From NCBI GenBank assembly GCA_024703915.1, contig CP087969.1, positions 1 to 64,000 of the forward strand: 64,000 nt of DNA, in the 5' to 3' direction. A program made the position numbers and the translations under genes. The notes under the pieces were generated by a model that searched no databases, had not been told where the DNA came from, and worked only from the letters and a program-made list of their open reading frames with translations. The DNA comes from Massilia sp. H-1. GTDB taxonomy: Bacteria > Pseudomonadota > Gammaproteobacteria > Burkholderiales > Burkholderiaceae_D. Positions 54,422 to 63,604 of this stretch are shown here, piece after piece (within the stretch, counting starts at the first letter, position 1; the number at the start of each line of letters is the position of its first letter).

Positions 54422-56273
54422 ATAGGGGGCAGCCCTGAAGGGCCGCTCCCCTGCCACACCACCCGGCATGCGGGTCCGCACCGGGCGGTTCGGGTAGTTG
54501 AGGTCAGGACAGGCGCGGTACGCCAAGCCGGTCGAAGTAGGCAATCGTCAGGACTGTCTTTAACAGCCCGTTGGCATTGCGCCACCAGCGGCGGCTGTTT
54601 GCCGCCACCTGTCGCAGCACCAACGGCGCGGCCCCGAGCCGGGTCAGTTCCCGATACATGGTTTTCCCGCGTTTCCAGTGCTTGAGCTGGATAGCTCGCA
54701 GTCTGTGACGCAGCCATTCATCGAGTTCTCGCCAAACCTTGGGAGTTTCCGCCAGCTTGTAGTAGCCTTCCCAGCCAAGCATGTAGGAGCGCAGCTTTGC
54801 AACGATCTGGGGCATGCTGCGACCTCCAGAGCGTCCCGTCAGCTCACGGATACGCTGCTTGAACGTTGCCAGCGGCTTTTCCGCAACCTTCAGCTTCACC
54901 ACTCTCCCACGTCCTGCCCACAGGCTGTAACCGAGGAACTTGCGGCCGAAGGCATTGCCGACCGCACTCTTGCTTTCGTTGACCACGAGGTGCAACTTGG
55001 CATAGAGGCGACGCAGCAACGCCATCACCCGCTCGCCAGCGCGTTTGCTGCGAACATAGACGTTTGCGTCATCGGCGTAGCGTGCGAAGCAGTGGCCGCG
55101 TCGCTCCAGTTCCTTGTCCACTTCGTCGAGCAGGACGTTGGCAAGCAGCGGCGACCGCGGGCCGCCTTGCGGCGTGCCTTCGTTGCGCGCCTGCACCACG
55201 CCATGGTCCATGATGCCGCTGTTCAGATAGGCACGGATCAGCCGGATCACCCCGGCGTCGTCGATGCGTTTCCGTAAGCGGTCAATCAAGATGTCATGGT
55301 TGATCCGGTCAAAGAACTTCGACAGGTCCACGTCCACCACGACCCGCCGTCCCGACTGGACGTACGCTCGGGCGGCAAGTACCGCGTCCTGCGCTCGCCG
55401 CCCCGGACGGAAACCGTAGCTGTGCTCGCTGAATGTGGGATCAAGAATCGGTTTGCAGCACCTGGAAGCAGTGCCTGCTGGATCAGCCGATCCGTCACCG
55501 TCGGAATGCCGAGCTCGCGCTCACCACCGTCGGGCTTCGGAATCGTCACCCTGCGTACCGGACTGGGCCGGTACGTTCCTGTCAGCAATTGTTCGCGTAT
55601 TTCCGGCCAAGCCACGGCCAGGTAGCGCGCGGTTTCGTCGATGTCCCGACCATCCACCCCGGCTGCGCCCTTGTTGGCGCGCACACGCTTGAACGCCTGC
55701 AGCAGATTTTCCCTTCTCAACGCTGCGCGCAGCAGCATCGATCCTGCGTCTCCTGTCTCATGCCGCGGGCCACAAGCTTCGTCGCTGGAAGTTCCAGTCA
55801 AGGCTTCACCCTGACCTACGGCCTCCCGCCCCGCCTTCGCGGGCATCTGACGCATTGCCTGTCGCATCGACATGCCGGATGACACTCCTACTCGTTCAGT
55901 CCTTCACCGATGGGGTCGAGCCTTCCCGGCGCTACCACCAGCTACTATGACCTCTGCTGAGACCCTGCTACGGCAACACCGCCGTCCTTTCAGACGTGAG
56001 GCAGGGCGTCCCCAGGTAAGGGCCGCACTCCTTCATCACACAACCGCCGCATCTACGCCGCTTTGCCTTGGCCACAAGAGCTTTGCGGTTTCTGGCCCGC
56101 TCGCCCTGCTCGGCAGCGCCTTCTATGCGATTCGTGTTCCTCGGCTCGTGATTTACGCTCCACGCTTCCTCCCCACGGTCGATTGCTCTCCCGCAGTTGC
56201 GCTTCACTTCGCTCGCTGTGGCCAGCTCACGGCGGGACTTTCACCCACAGGAGTGCGCCCATGCTGGGCGCAC
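54422..56273 (-). mobile_element. Class C group II intron
   Basis: On the minus strand the 5' end is GTGCGCCCAGCATGGGCGCA, the hairpin start typical of bacterial class C introns, followed by CTCCTGTGGGTGAAAGTCCC. The 3' end carries a domain V-like stem (CCGCCCGGTGCGGACCCG region, 54447-54490) and a domain VI-like stem ending CTGCCCCCTAT. Length about 1852 bp with an internal maturase/reverse transcriptase. It sits 6 bases past the stem of a 13-bp terminator hairpin, the known target preference of class C introns. Confidence 0.88.
54504..55885 (-). CDS. ltrA: Group II intron reverse transcriptase/maturase (frameshifts in sequence)
   Basis: RT0-RT7 text is clear: LLQAFKRVRANKGAAGVDG, KPDGGERELGIPTVTDRLIQQ, VVDVDLSKFFDRINHDIL, GTPQGGPRSPLLANVLLDEVDKEL, catalytic FARYADDANVYVRS. 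The maturase X domain is FLGYSLWAGRGRV then GWEGYYKLAETPKVWRELDEWLRHRLR. Ends RLGVPRLS at 54504. Extra bases near 55445-55460 (ALLQVLQPILDPTFSEHSYGFRPGRR) break the frame. About 460 residues. No En domain, as expected for class C. Confidence 0.93.
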
Positions 56274-56278
56274 AAAAC

Positions 56279-56310
56279 AAAAGGCCTGCGTCGGAAGACG
56301 CAGGCCTTTG
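56279..56310 (-). terminator. Terminator hairpin that serves as the intron's target
   Basis: Minus strand AAAGGCCTGCGTC-TTCC-GACGCAGGCCTTT followed by TGTTTT, a perfect 13-bp stem with a T-rich tail, then the intron 5' end GTGCG at 56273. The gene it served is upstream (higher coordinates) but I cannot identify it. Confidence 0.85.
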
Positions 56311-56799
56311 CTGTGATGCAGAATTCTTGGTGGGAAGTGCAAGTTTCGAATTTGACAACTAATTTCAATGGATCACGATAGATCACTCTCACGTAGCAGG
56401 AGCTGTCCTACATACTCCACCATAGGCATCTGGAAGCGCTCTAAGATGCGCTGCGGCTGCCCCAAATTTGCCCCAAATTCGTCCCTCTAGCCGGAACAAA
56501 AAAGCTGGGCGCCCGCGGAGCTGCGCCGAAAATCGTGCGGCTGACCTTCGTCAATACCGATACGGAATTTAGCGGCGGCAGTATTTGGCGACCCTTCTCT
56601 AGTCGGGCCCCTAAGGTTGCGCTGGCAAAATATAAAATCTCGGACCTATCAATCCACACCGCGTGGAAAGTAGAACATAGCAGCGCCCAAGATGTCCAAC
56701 TAATCAGGCACGCAAGGAAAATTCCCTACACCACGTTTCCACTTCGCGTTAATCTCAGGCCGCCTCTCCTGTACAACCTGCTAAGTGCGGAGGATGTGA
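56311..56799. other. AT-richer stretch without a recognised gene
   Basis: Lower GC than the surroundings. At 56333-56355 the minus strand has CAAATTCGAAACTTGCACTT CCCACCA-like text that resembles a decayed tRNA 3' end. Frames such as the one reading TNLGQIWGSRSAS on the minus strand are short and have no family features. May be the edge of an integrated element. Confidence 0.45.
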
Positions 56800-57018
56800 A
56801 TGAACTCAATTGGGATATTAGACATCTTTGAAGTAGCAGCCGCGCTCAAGACAGACGAACGTTGTGTCGATCTGTTGGCATCACGGGGAGAAATTCCCGC
56901 CACCAAGATTAATAATCACTGGATTTTTCTTCAGGAGGACCTGATGTTATTTATCCGGGCCCGCATCGATATCGAAACGGCAGAGCGAAAAAGGCGGCGA
57001 CAGAGCGCAGCGCCGTAG
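56800..57018 (+). CDS. Excisionase/MerR-type helix-turn-helix protein (72 aa)
   Basis: IFEVAAALKTDERCVDLLASRGEIPATKINNHWIFLQEDLMLFIRARI matches the winged helix of excisionase-family (HTH_17) proteins, where the recognition helix is followed by a xx-W wing and an acidic helix. Ends in an Arg-rich tail (AERKRRRQSAAP). Start ATG 56800. No integrase is readable nearby, so it may be a leftover of a larger element. Confidence 0.7.
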   Translation: MNSIGILDIFEVAAALKTDERCVDLLASRGEIPATKINNHWIFLQEDLMLFIRARIDIETAERKRRRQSAAP

Positions 57019-57497
57019 CACACGGCTCAGCTAGTCGACGACGTAGTCGAGAGCGAAACGAAAGATTACTTGAAGAAATGAGAGCGTTATCGCTGGCGAA
57101 TGGATTACCTATGCCCAGTACATTGTCCGGCCCAAGTACGTGACACTCCGAGCAGCCCGCTATTGCGCGCCAAGAACGTTGAGGGCTTTGCAGGCCGTTT
57201 AACTACCAGTGAAATCAACCACTTACACCAACACCACACCGAGAGCCTCTTGAGCTTGATCAAACAGGCAGGGCACAAAGACTCGGCAGGCGCCGAGGTT
57301 CTGGCTAGGCCTCGCTCCTCACCGGGTTCAATGGCAGTAAGGAGGCTTTGACACTCACATTTCTTACGCAATTGATCCTCGTTGAGTCACTGAAGTTTTG
57401 CAACAAGGTGAGCTATACACCAACTCGTGTACGAGCGCCAAACTTGCCCCTGCCGTCCGGCGACGCGGAACTGCCCTGCACGCCCGGCGAGGTTCGC
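57019..57497. other. Stretch without a recognised gene
   Basis: 479 bases between the excisionase-like gene and the TonB-receptor stop. Both strands hold frames of 80-140 residues but none has a family pattern. The plus-strand frame at 57100 (MDYLCPVHCPAQVRDTPS) has no ribosome site I can support. I call nothing here. Confidence 0.5.
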
Positions 57498-59681
57498 CTA
57501 GAGCTTCAATTCCAGCGCGGCCTGGAGGCGCGGCGATCCATGCCCCACGTTCCAGGTTTCACTGGCCCCGTCCGCATTTCGGTAACGCACGCGGGTTGGG
57601 CTATCTTCACCGAGCAGATTGGTCAGCGCGACGCGTACTTGTGTGCGCGGATCGACTTTGTAGAGAATGTAAGCCTCGAGGTCGCTTGCCATGGTACAGC
57701 TGGGCACTCTGTCGCTCCGATTGCTGTGTGCGCCCTCCGGCCCGGTAGGCAAAGCTGGCACCGCTGGTAACCTTGTCCGCTTTGTAGTCGAACCCAAGCA
57801 CGGCACTGAACGGCACTTGCTCGTCCAGGCGGTTGTCCGGGCCTGGCACCGCGTCCACGATCGACCAGTTACGGCTCGCTGGCGCGCACATCGACTGACG
57901 CCGCCGCCGTCCAGACTGCCTTGAGCGGAAATTTCGCTTCCACATCCAGCGTGCGCACGTGGGCGCGCCCACTGTTGACTGGCTGATCGAACCACTGGCC
58001 ATTGTCGTCCTGGTCCCGCTGCGACCGAATATAGTCGGTGATCCGGCGCGCCCCAAAGGCCACCGAAAACAGGGCCGAGGGGGCCCAGAAATGCTCGTAG
58101 GTCAGATCGATACCGCTGGCCAGTTCTGGCTTGAGGGCCGGGTTACCGATACTGTCCGGACTGAAACGGGTGTTCAACGACGCAATATAACGGCGCGCGC
58201 TCAACTGGCCTGGTTCGGGCGCCTTGTACGTGCGCGTCAGCGCGACCCGCACCTGACGCCCACTTTTGTCTGGGAATTTGTACAAGCTTTGCGCGACCGG
58301 ACTGAGCACCTGGCTGCGCGAGCTGCTGCTCGGAATCCCGGTCCCGCTGCTGTCGGTGGCAATTTTTTCCCAGCGCGCCCCCAGGTACAGTGACCACTGC
58401 TTGGTCACACTCCACTCGTCTTGCGCAAAGGCCGCGAGGCGCCGCACTTCAGGCTCGAAACGCTCGTCGACCATGGTTTCCTCCGCACCGCTCAGGCGGT
58501 CGCGGCGCATCACGTGTTCATCACTCTGGCGTTTGCTCACTTCCCACCCGGTAGCGAGGTTATGACCGTCAAAGAAGGTGCGCGCGAACTTGAGCGTACT
58601 GGTCAGCGTCAGATAGCCACTGTCGGCCAGGGTTGCGCGCTGCAGCCGGTCCTGCAGGGTCCGCCGCCCGATATAGCGCGTCGATATGGTTCTCAACCCA
58701 GCCGCGATTGATGCTGACCTTGACATCAAGTTTGCCATGCCTACTTACTACTGACTGACCAGACTGGCGTCGGCGCCCGCGTAGCGGATGCTGCCGTCGC
58801 TGTTCAGGTTGCGGCTGAGGTAATCAGGCGCGGCGAAACTGCCGATCAGATTGGTGGCCTCGGCGCTCACCGCTGTGTCGGTCCGGATCGACTGGAGAAA
58901 TCCTCCTGCATTGAGCTGATCGCCATCGGCCAGTTTCCAGTTCAGGCGCGGCTGCACGATAAGCTGCTCGGTATGGCCATTCTGGGTCGAGTGGCTGATG
59001 CGCAGCTGCACCAGTTCCCCCTGCGGATCGGTCAGTTGGTCTTTGCCGCTCGATTCGGGCGTGGTGTGCGTTTTGGTCGCCGTCGCATTGAGAAAATACG
59101 ATAGATTGCCAGTCCGGTCCGCCAAGGTCAGCGTAGCCGAGGCGTTCTTGCTCTCGCCGGTGAGCACGGAATTGATGCGCAGATCGCGCTGCGCCTTCGA
59201 TACCACTTTCTTGAGGACGATATTGATCGTTCCGGCAATCGCCTGCATGGAAAACTCGGCCGTCGCGGCACGCACAATTTCAATACGTTCGATCTGGGAC
59301 GGCGGCACGTTTTCGAGCGAGAAGCCGGGCGCAGGACGCTCGCCATTGACCAAAATCTGGGTATATCCATTGCCCAGCCCGCGCATGCGAATACTGTTGC
59401 CAATCACCGTGACACCTGGAGCACGCTTGAGGACATCGAAGATGTTGCTGTCGCCGTATTTCAGCAACTCCTCTTGATTGATGACGGTCTTGCTGGCGGT
59501 GTCGTCACGGCGCGGATCGTAATCGCCCGCGCTGGCCTTGATTTCGACTTTGCTCACGGCTTAGCTCATCGGCTTTCGCCTTCGCCAGGACACGTTCATT
59601 GCTGCTTTCTTGTTGCGCGGCGACTGTACGGGAAAGACCCAACAGCATCAGGGCCGCAACCCGTCGTTTCGAAGAGGACAT
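57498..59681 (-). CDS. TonB-dependent outer-membrane receptor (frameshifts in sequence)
   Basis: Signal peptide MSSSKRRVAALMLLGLSRTVAAQ. After a GCCGGCC break at 59563 the plug domain reads VSKVEIKASAGDYDPRRDDTASKTVINQEELLKYGDSNIFDVLKRAPGVTV, GLGNGYTQILVNGERPAPGFS and VRAATAEFSMQAIAGTINIVLKK. The barrel follows to LQAALELKL at 57498. Breaks near 58745, 58145, 57950 and 57640. About 728 residues. No substrate-specific neighbour transporter; the unit is on the same strand as the oxygenase genes 1.2 kb upstream. Confidence 0.93.
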
Positions 59682-59805
59682 CAAGCTCGATCAATTAGTG
59701 TAGTTCGTTTCCGCAGCGAGAAACAGTCAATTCCAGGCACGCGGTCCGTGCCAGTGCAGCGCCGGGCGCGCACGCCCGGACGGTTGCACCGCCGCCATGC
59801 GCCAA

Positions 59806-60092
59806 TCAGGGCTGCGGCTTGCCGATCACAGGCGCGCCGGTCGTTTTGCCTTCGCTGTTGAACTGAATCGACACGCTGCGCCCGGTCTGGGGCGCGTCCG
59901 GGTGCTCGGCATAAACATACCCGCTGCCGCTGTCGACGATCCGGTCAGGCCGCGCGCCCATGACCTTGACCACTTCCTGGCGTGTCATACCGCTGTGTAC
60001 GCCCGCAGCGTTGTCGAACATGCGCGCCTTCATATCGGAGGCGCATCCCGCCCCCCTGCTATCAATGCCATTGCTATCAAAAATTTTTTCAT
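59806..60092 (-). CDS. SmpA/OmlA-like small lipoprotein
   Basis: N-terminus MKKFLIAMALIAG, a G-run with a probable one-base loss, then CASDMKARMFDNAAGVHSGMTRQEVVKVMGARPDRI. The lipobox would be ..G-C-A-S. The GMTRQEVVKVMG helix and GSGYVYAE/VSIQFNSEGK strands match BamE-like SmpA/OmlA folds. About 95 residues; ends GKPQP. 29 bases downstream of the methyltransferase stop, same strand. Confidence 0.78.
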
Positions 60093-60121
60093 ATTCACCT
60101 TTCTGGAAAATGGAGCTCAGT

Positions 60122-60921
60122 TCAAGCTGACGGAATACGCACCGGCTTAAGCAACAGGCTCGGTGTGATGATTTTCAACCACGCAGTACTGTTCTGCGGC
60201 CGATCGTGCCGTTCCACCAAGTGGATCAGCTTGAAAATCGATCCCGTCACCACATCGTGAATCTTCTTGCGTTCACGTTCATTGCCCGCAGCATTGAGAA
60301 GTTCGACAGGCACCTTATTGCCTTCCAACATAGTCGTCAATGCTTCCAGCATATAATACGACGTCATATTGGTCGATGCGGAATCAATGAAGATGGAGGC
60401 ATTCGTATTCAGCCGCGGCAGGAAGGTGGCGAGTACGTTAACGATGGTGGGCACCGAGTGGTTAAAGTCGGAAAACACCATATCGATCTTGATGTCGTCT
60501 GCGCCCCCCCAATCGCCTCGTCCAGCCAGCGCCGGTCTTGCAGATCGATCTCGCGCTCGATGCACTTGACGTGCGCGGCGCCGCCACTGCGCTCAAACGT
60601 CTTTGCCAGAAAATCAGGCAGCGTCGTGCAGCCCGACAGCACTTCCAAGGGGCCATTCAATGCCGCCACTCTGCCAATTTCATATGACCGCGCAAAGTGG
60701 CCGCCGTTATCGACCGTGTAAATGGTGCCGCCGCCATTCTCGGCCATGGCGGCGGCGATCCACGCCGTCGACACGCCCATGCCGGTTCCCAATTCGACGA
60801 CCACACGCGGTTTCTCCCGCTTGACCAGACTGTACAGCAAGACGCACAAATCTTCACTGCCGTACATGGGACCGAGCTGGTCGCGCATTGCCTGCAAAAA
60901 CTCAAAGTTGCCGATATTCAC
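60122..60921 (-). CDS. Class I SAM-dependent methyltransferase of the oxygenase cluster (frameshift in sequence)
   Basis: Motif I PRVVVELGTGMGVSTAWIAAAMAENGGG, then ENGGGTIYTVDNGGHFARSYEIGR, ADDIKIDMVFSDFNHSVPTIVNVLATFLPRL. The C-terminus TSYYMLEALTTMLEGNKVPVELLNAAGNERERKKI is in another frame, joined at a C-run (60507). About 267 residues. GTG start overlaps the upstream oxygenase stop by 20 bases, indicating translational coupling. The fold is like CmcI/rhamnosyl-O-methyltransferases; substrate unknown. Confidence 0.84.
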
Positions 60922-62199
60922 GCCACATCCATTTCCATGATTGATACATTCGCTTGGGCACGATGCAGACGCCCTTGCGCACGATAAGCTGATTGACCAG
61001 CACCAGGCATACATCGAGATCGAGTTCGGAACGCTGGCTTAGTTCCGTCATGCTCAGCGGTGTTCCGCTGTTGAGCAGCACAACAAGCGCGCCTATACGG
61101 GTATCGTGGCGCATTTCCAGCCGGGTGCCGCGCACATACAACGCCACTTCTTTACCGTTGTCGCAGACGCGCAGCTGCATAGTGAACGGGGCCGCGCTGC
61201 AAACGACCGTGTCAGCAGACAGCACCACATCTTCCTTGAGCGGTAACGGTGCATTGCGCAGGCCGCCATTACTGAACAGCGAATAGCGCAGGTCGACATA
61301 GGTTGCACGCAGCAATTCTGCCAGGGTCTTGTTGGCATCCTGAGCCGTACCGAACAATGCCAGGGTGCGGTCCACAGCCGAGCAGTCATCGATGCCGTTC
61401 TTGTCGGCCTTGAGCATCACGGGCGATTCGGCAATCAGATTGTTTGCCGTCATTTGCATCAGCGTGTGCGCAAAGTCGGTGCTGGCACGGTTATTCCACC
61501 AGCACGCGATGCCCATTGAAAGGCCGTCTTGCGTCCCCAGGTGAAACCGGTTCTCGGGCATGAAATAGATATCGCCCTCGGCAAAAGTATGCTGCTGCGC
61601 ATAAGGAAGATGGGGCACGATGTCCATATTGTTTTGCGCGGCGTCACCTGCGCGCGCCATGTATTCTTCGTCGTCCCAACAGTACATGGTCTTGGCGCCA
61701 GGCCCCAGATGGAAATGCATCACCGATTTCCCTGGTAAATCCTTGTGAATGCCGAGCGGTGTCGAATCATAGTTGCCGACAAAAATTGTAAACAACAATC
61801 CTTCGCTGGGCATGCCGATCTGCTCGATGAGTGGGGCAAGTTTGACGCGCCACCACCGACGACATAGCATCGCTGAATTTTTCGCCGCAGGTTCAGAATG
61901 ATGCCGAACTTTTCTCCGACAAAAATTCGCTGGACCCATGCGTCGAGATCCTCGCCGGGCAACGGGGCGCGCCGGAAGATATCGCGCTCGTCGTCGACTT
62001 TACGCCCGCCCACCCACAGCCGATAACCATATTTGCGTTTATAGTCGGTGTGCAGATCACGAATCATGCCCATGACTGCCATGCGCATTTGCCTGGTTTC
62101 GGCTGGGTCAAAACTGTTCGGAAGCACCGCAGGGGCCGACATGCCTTCGGTCGCAGCCAGGAAATCGGACCACCAGTTACTGGAAAATTTTTCGGCCAT
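60902..62199 (-). CDS. JmjC/cupin-fold Fe(II)/2OG oxygenase-like protein 1 (frameshift in sequence)
   Basis: Core: LLFTIFVGNYDSTPLGIHKDLPGKSVMHFHLGPGAKTMYCWDD, in which GIHKD supplies the H-x-D metal ligands, then FAEGDIYFMPENRFHLGTQDGLSMGIACWW with the distal His. N-terminal part MAEKFSSNWWSDFLAATEG and GYRLWVGGRKVDDERDIF. The C-terminal winged-helix-like block is ALVVLLNSGTPLSMTELSQRSELDLDVCLVLVNQLI. Frame break near 61850. About 430 residues. Start 62199 overlaps the upstream paralog by 23 bases. Layout (JmjC plus wHTH) recalls the ROXA/YcfD type. Confidence 0.82.
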
Positions 62200-63594
62200 C
62201 ATATGCAGTTGCAGTCTCATTTTGTTGTTCGACAAGTTCGATACCCCGACGCTTGTACAATTCCAATAAAAAATACTGGCCGATGCTGCGGTCCCACGCA
62301 GGATCGAGCAAGTCCAGCAGCCTTGCCACGGCAAGGGGTCCTCCAGCGTTGATCGCCGCCACTAGGGCATGAATGCAGGCAAAATCGCGCATCTCGATCC
62401 GGTGCCCGCGCACGTACACGTGCAATTGCCCGTCGCCGTCGGCCACGCGCAGCAAGATCCGATATGGCGTAACACCGCGCACCACGCTTGCCTCGCTCAG
62501 TTCCACGGGCTCGGTATTAAAGAAAGGCGTGCCACGATAACCGCCATTGCTGTGCAAGGCGTAGCGCGCGTCGCGATACGCCTCGCGCAACAGGTCGGCG
62601 TAACTGCGCGGTCCGAAGGCAGCGTCGATGTCGTGGGCGAGCAGGGCTTGAGCCAGGCCTAAGCAGTGCTCTCAAGCTCGTTGCGGTCGCTGCCAATGAC
62701 CACATCATCGGTTGTGGCGATCAGCTTGCCCACCCGCGTGCAGGTTTTTGAGCAGCAGCGCGTCTGAATGGTTGTACTGCCATACCGTCAGTCCCATCGA
62801 AAAGCCGCTTTGCTCGCCGATATGGAAGATCCCTTCAGGCATGAAAAACACGTCACCGGGCCCGAAGTTGTATTCCGTCGCATGCGGTTTGAAGGCGTCC
62901 ACATCACTGCGCAGGGTGCGACTTGAGCAATTCGCGGTAGGTCGGCTCGTCCCACAGGAACATGCTCTTGCGCGCTGGGCCGAGATGGAAGTGCATGACA
63001 TTTTCGCCGCGCTTGTCCTGATGGATACCCAGCGGTGTCTTGTCATAGTTGCCGATAAAGATGGTGTAGTTGATGCCTTCCCTTGGAAAACCGAGCGCGG
63101 CAAACAAAGGCGCGAGCATCAGCGATTTCCTGAGACAGGGCATGCACAAATTTTTCGCCGGTATTGATGATGATACCGAATTCTTGCTCCGGAAATACCC
63201 GGGCCACCCACGCCAGCAAGTGTTCGCCAGGTGCGGGCGGATGATCGTAAAAATGGTCCAGGCGCTTGCGCGGCAGTTGCTCGCCATTGATATAAATGCG
63301 CAGCCCATACTCATTGGTGCGCAGGCGGCACAGCTCACGCAGCACTTCCAGCACGGACTGCTCGAAAAGTCGCGCCTGGCGGGATCGACGCAACCCTGTA
63401 GTTCCCACAATGCCATCGAAACGGTGGAACTGGCAAAACTCACGCGCGAACAAGTCTAAGCTTTCGGGTCTGAGATCGACGTAAGGATGGCTGCTCGTTT
63501 GCTCGCAGATTTGATAACCATCCACTATCACGTCTCGGACAAGTACATCGCGCTGTTCACCCACTTCATCCCGTGCGATGTTTATCCCCATCGG
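62177..63594 (-). CDS. JmjC/cupin-fold Fe(II)/2OG oxygenase-like protein 2 (frameshifts in sequence)
   Basis: Start MGINIARDEVGEQRDVLVRDVIVDGYQICEQTSSHPYVDL at 63594. Core INYTIFIGNYDKTPLGIHQDKRGENVMHFHLGPARKSMFLWDEP, with the H-x-D in GIHQD, and FGPGDVFFMPEGIFHIGEQSGFSMGLTVWQYN with the distal His. C-terminal ALVAAINAGGPLAVARLLDLLDPAWDRSIGQYFLLELYKRRGIELV is wHTH-like. Breaks at 63125, 62925 and 62656 (TAGLAQALL, GCCGGCC read as GCTTAGGCC). About 470 residues. It is 10 bases after the outer-membrane factor gene. Confidence 0.82.
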
Positions 63595-63604
63595 CTTCCG
63601 GCAT

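Noticed and set aside
56333-56362. A functional tRNA (TTCGAA loop and CACCA-like end)
   Set aside because: The T-stem has two mismatches and no cloverleaf 5' half is present; at most a remnant.
57100-57351. A small gene MDYLCPVHCP... on the plus strand
   Set aside because: No ribosome site, no family pattern and no support from neighbours.
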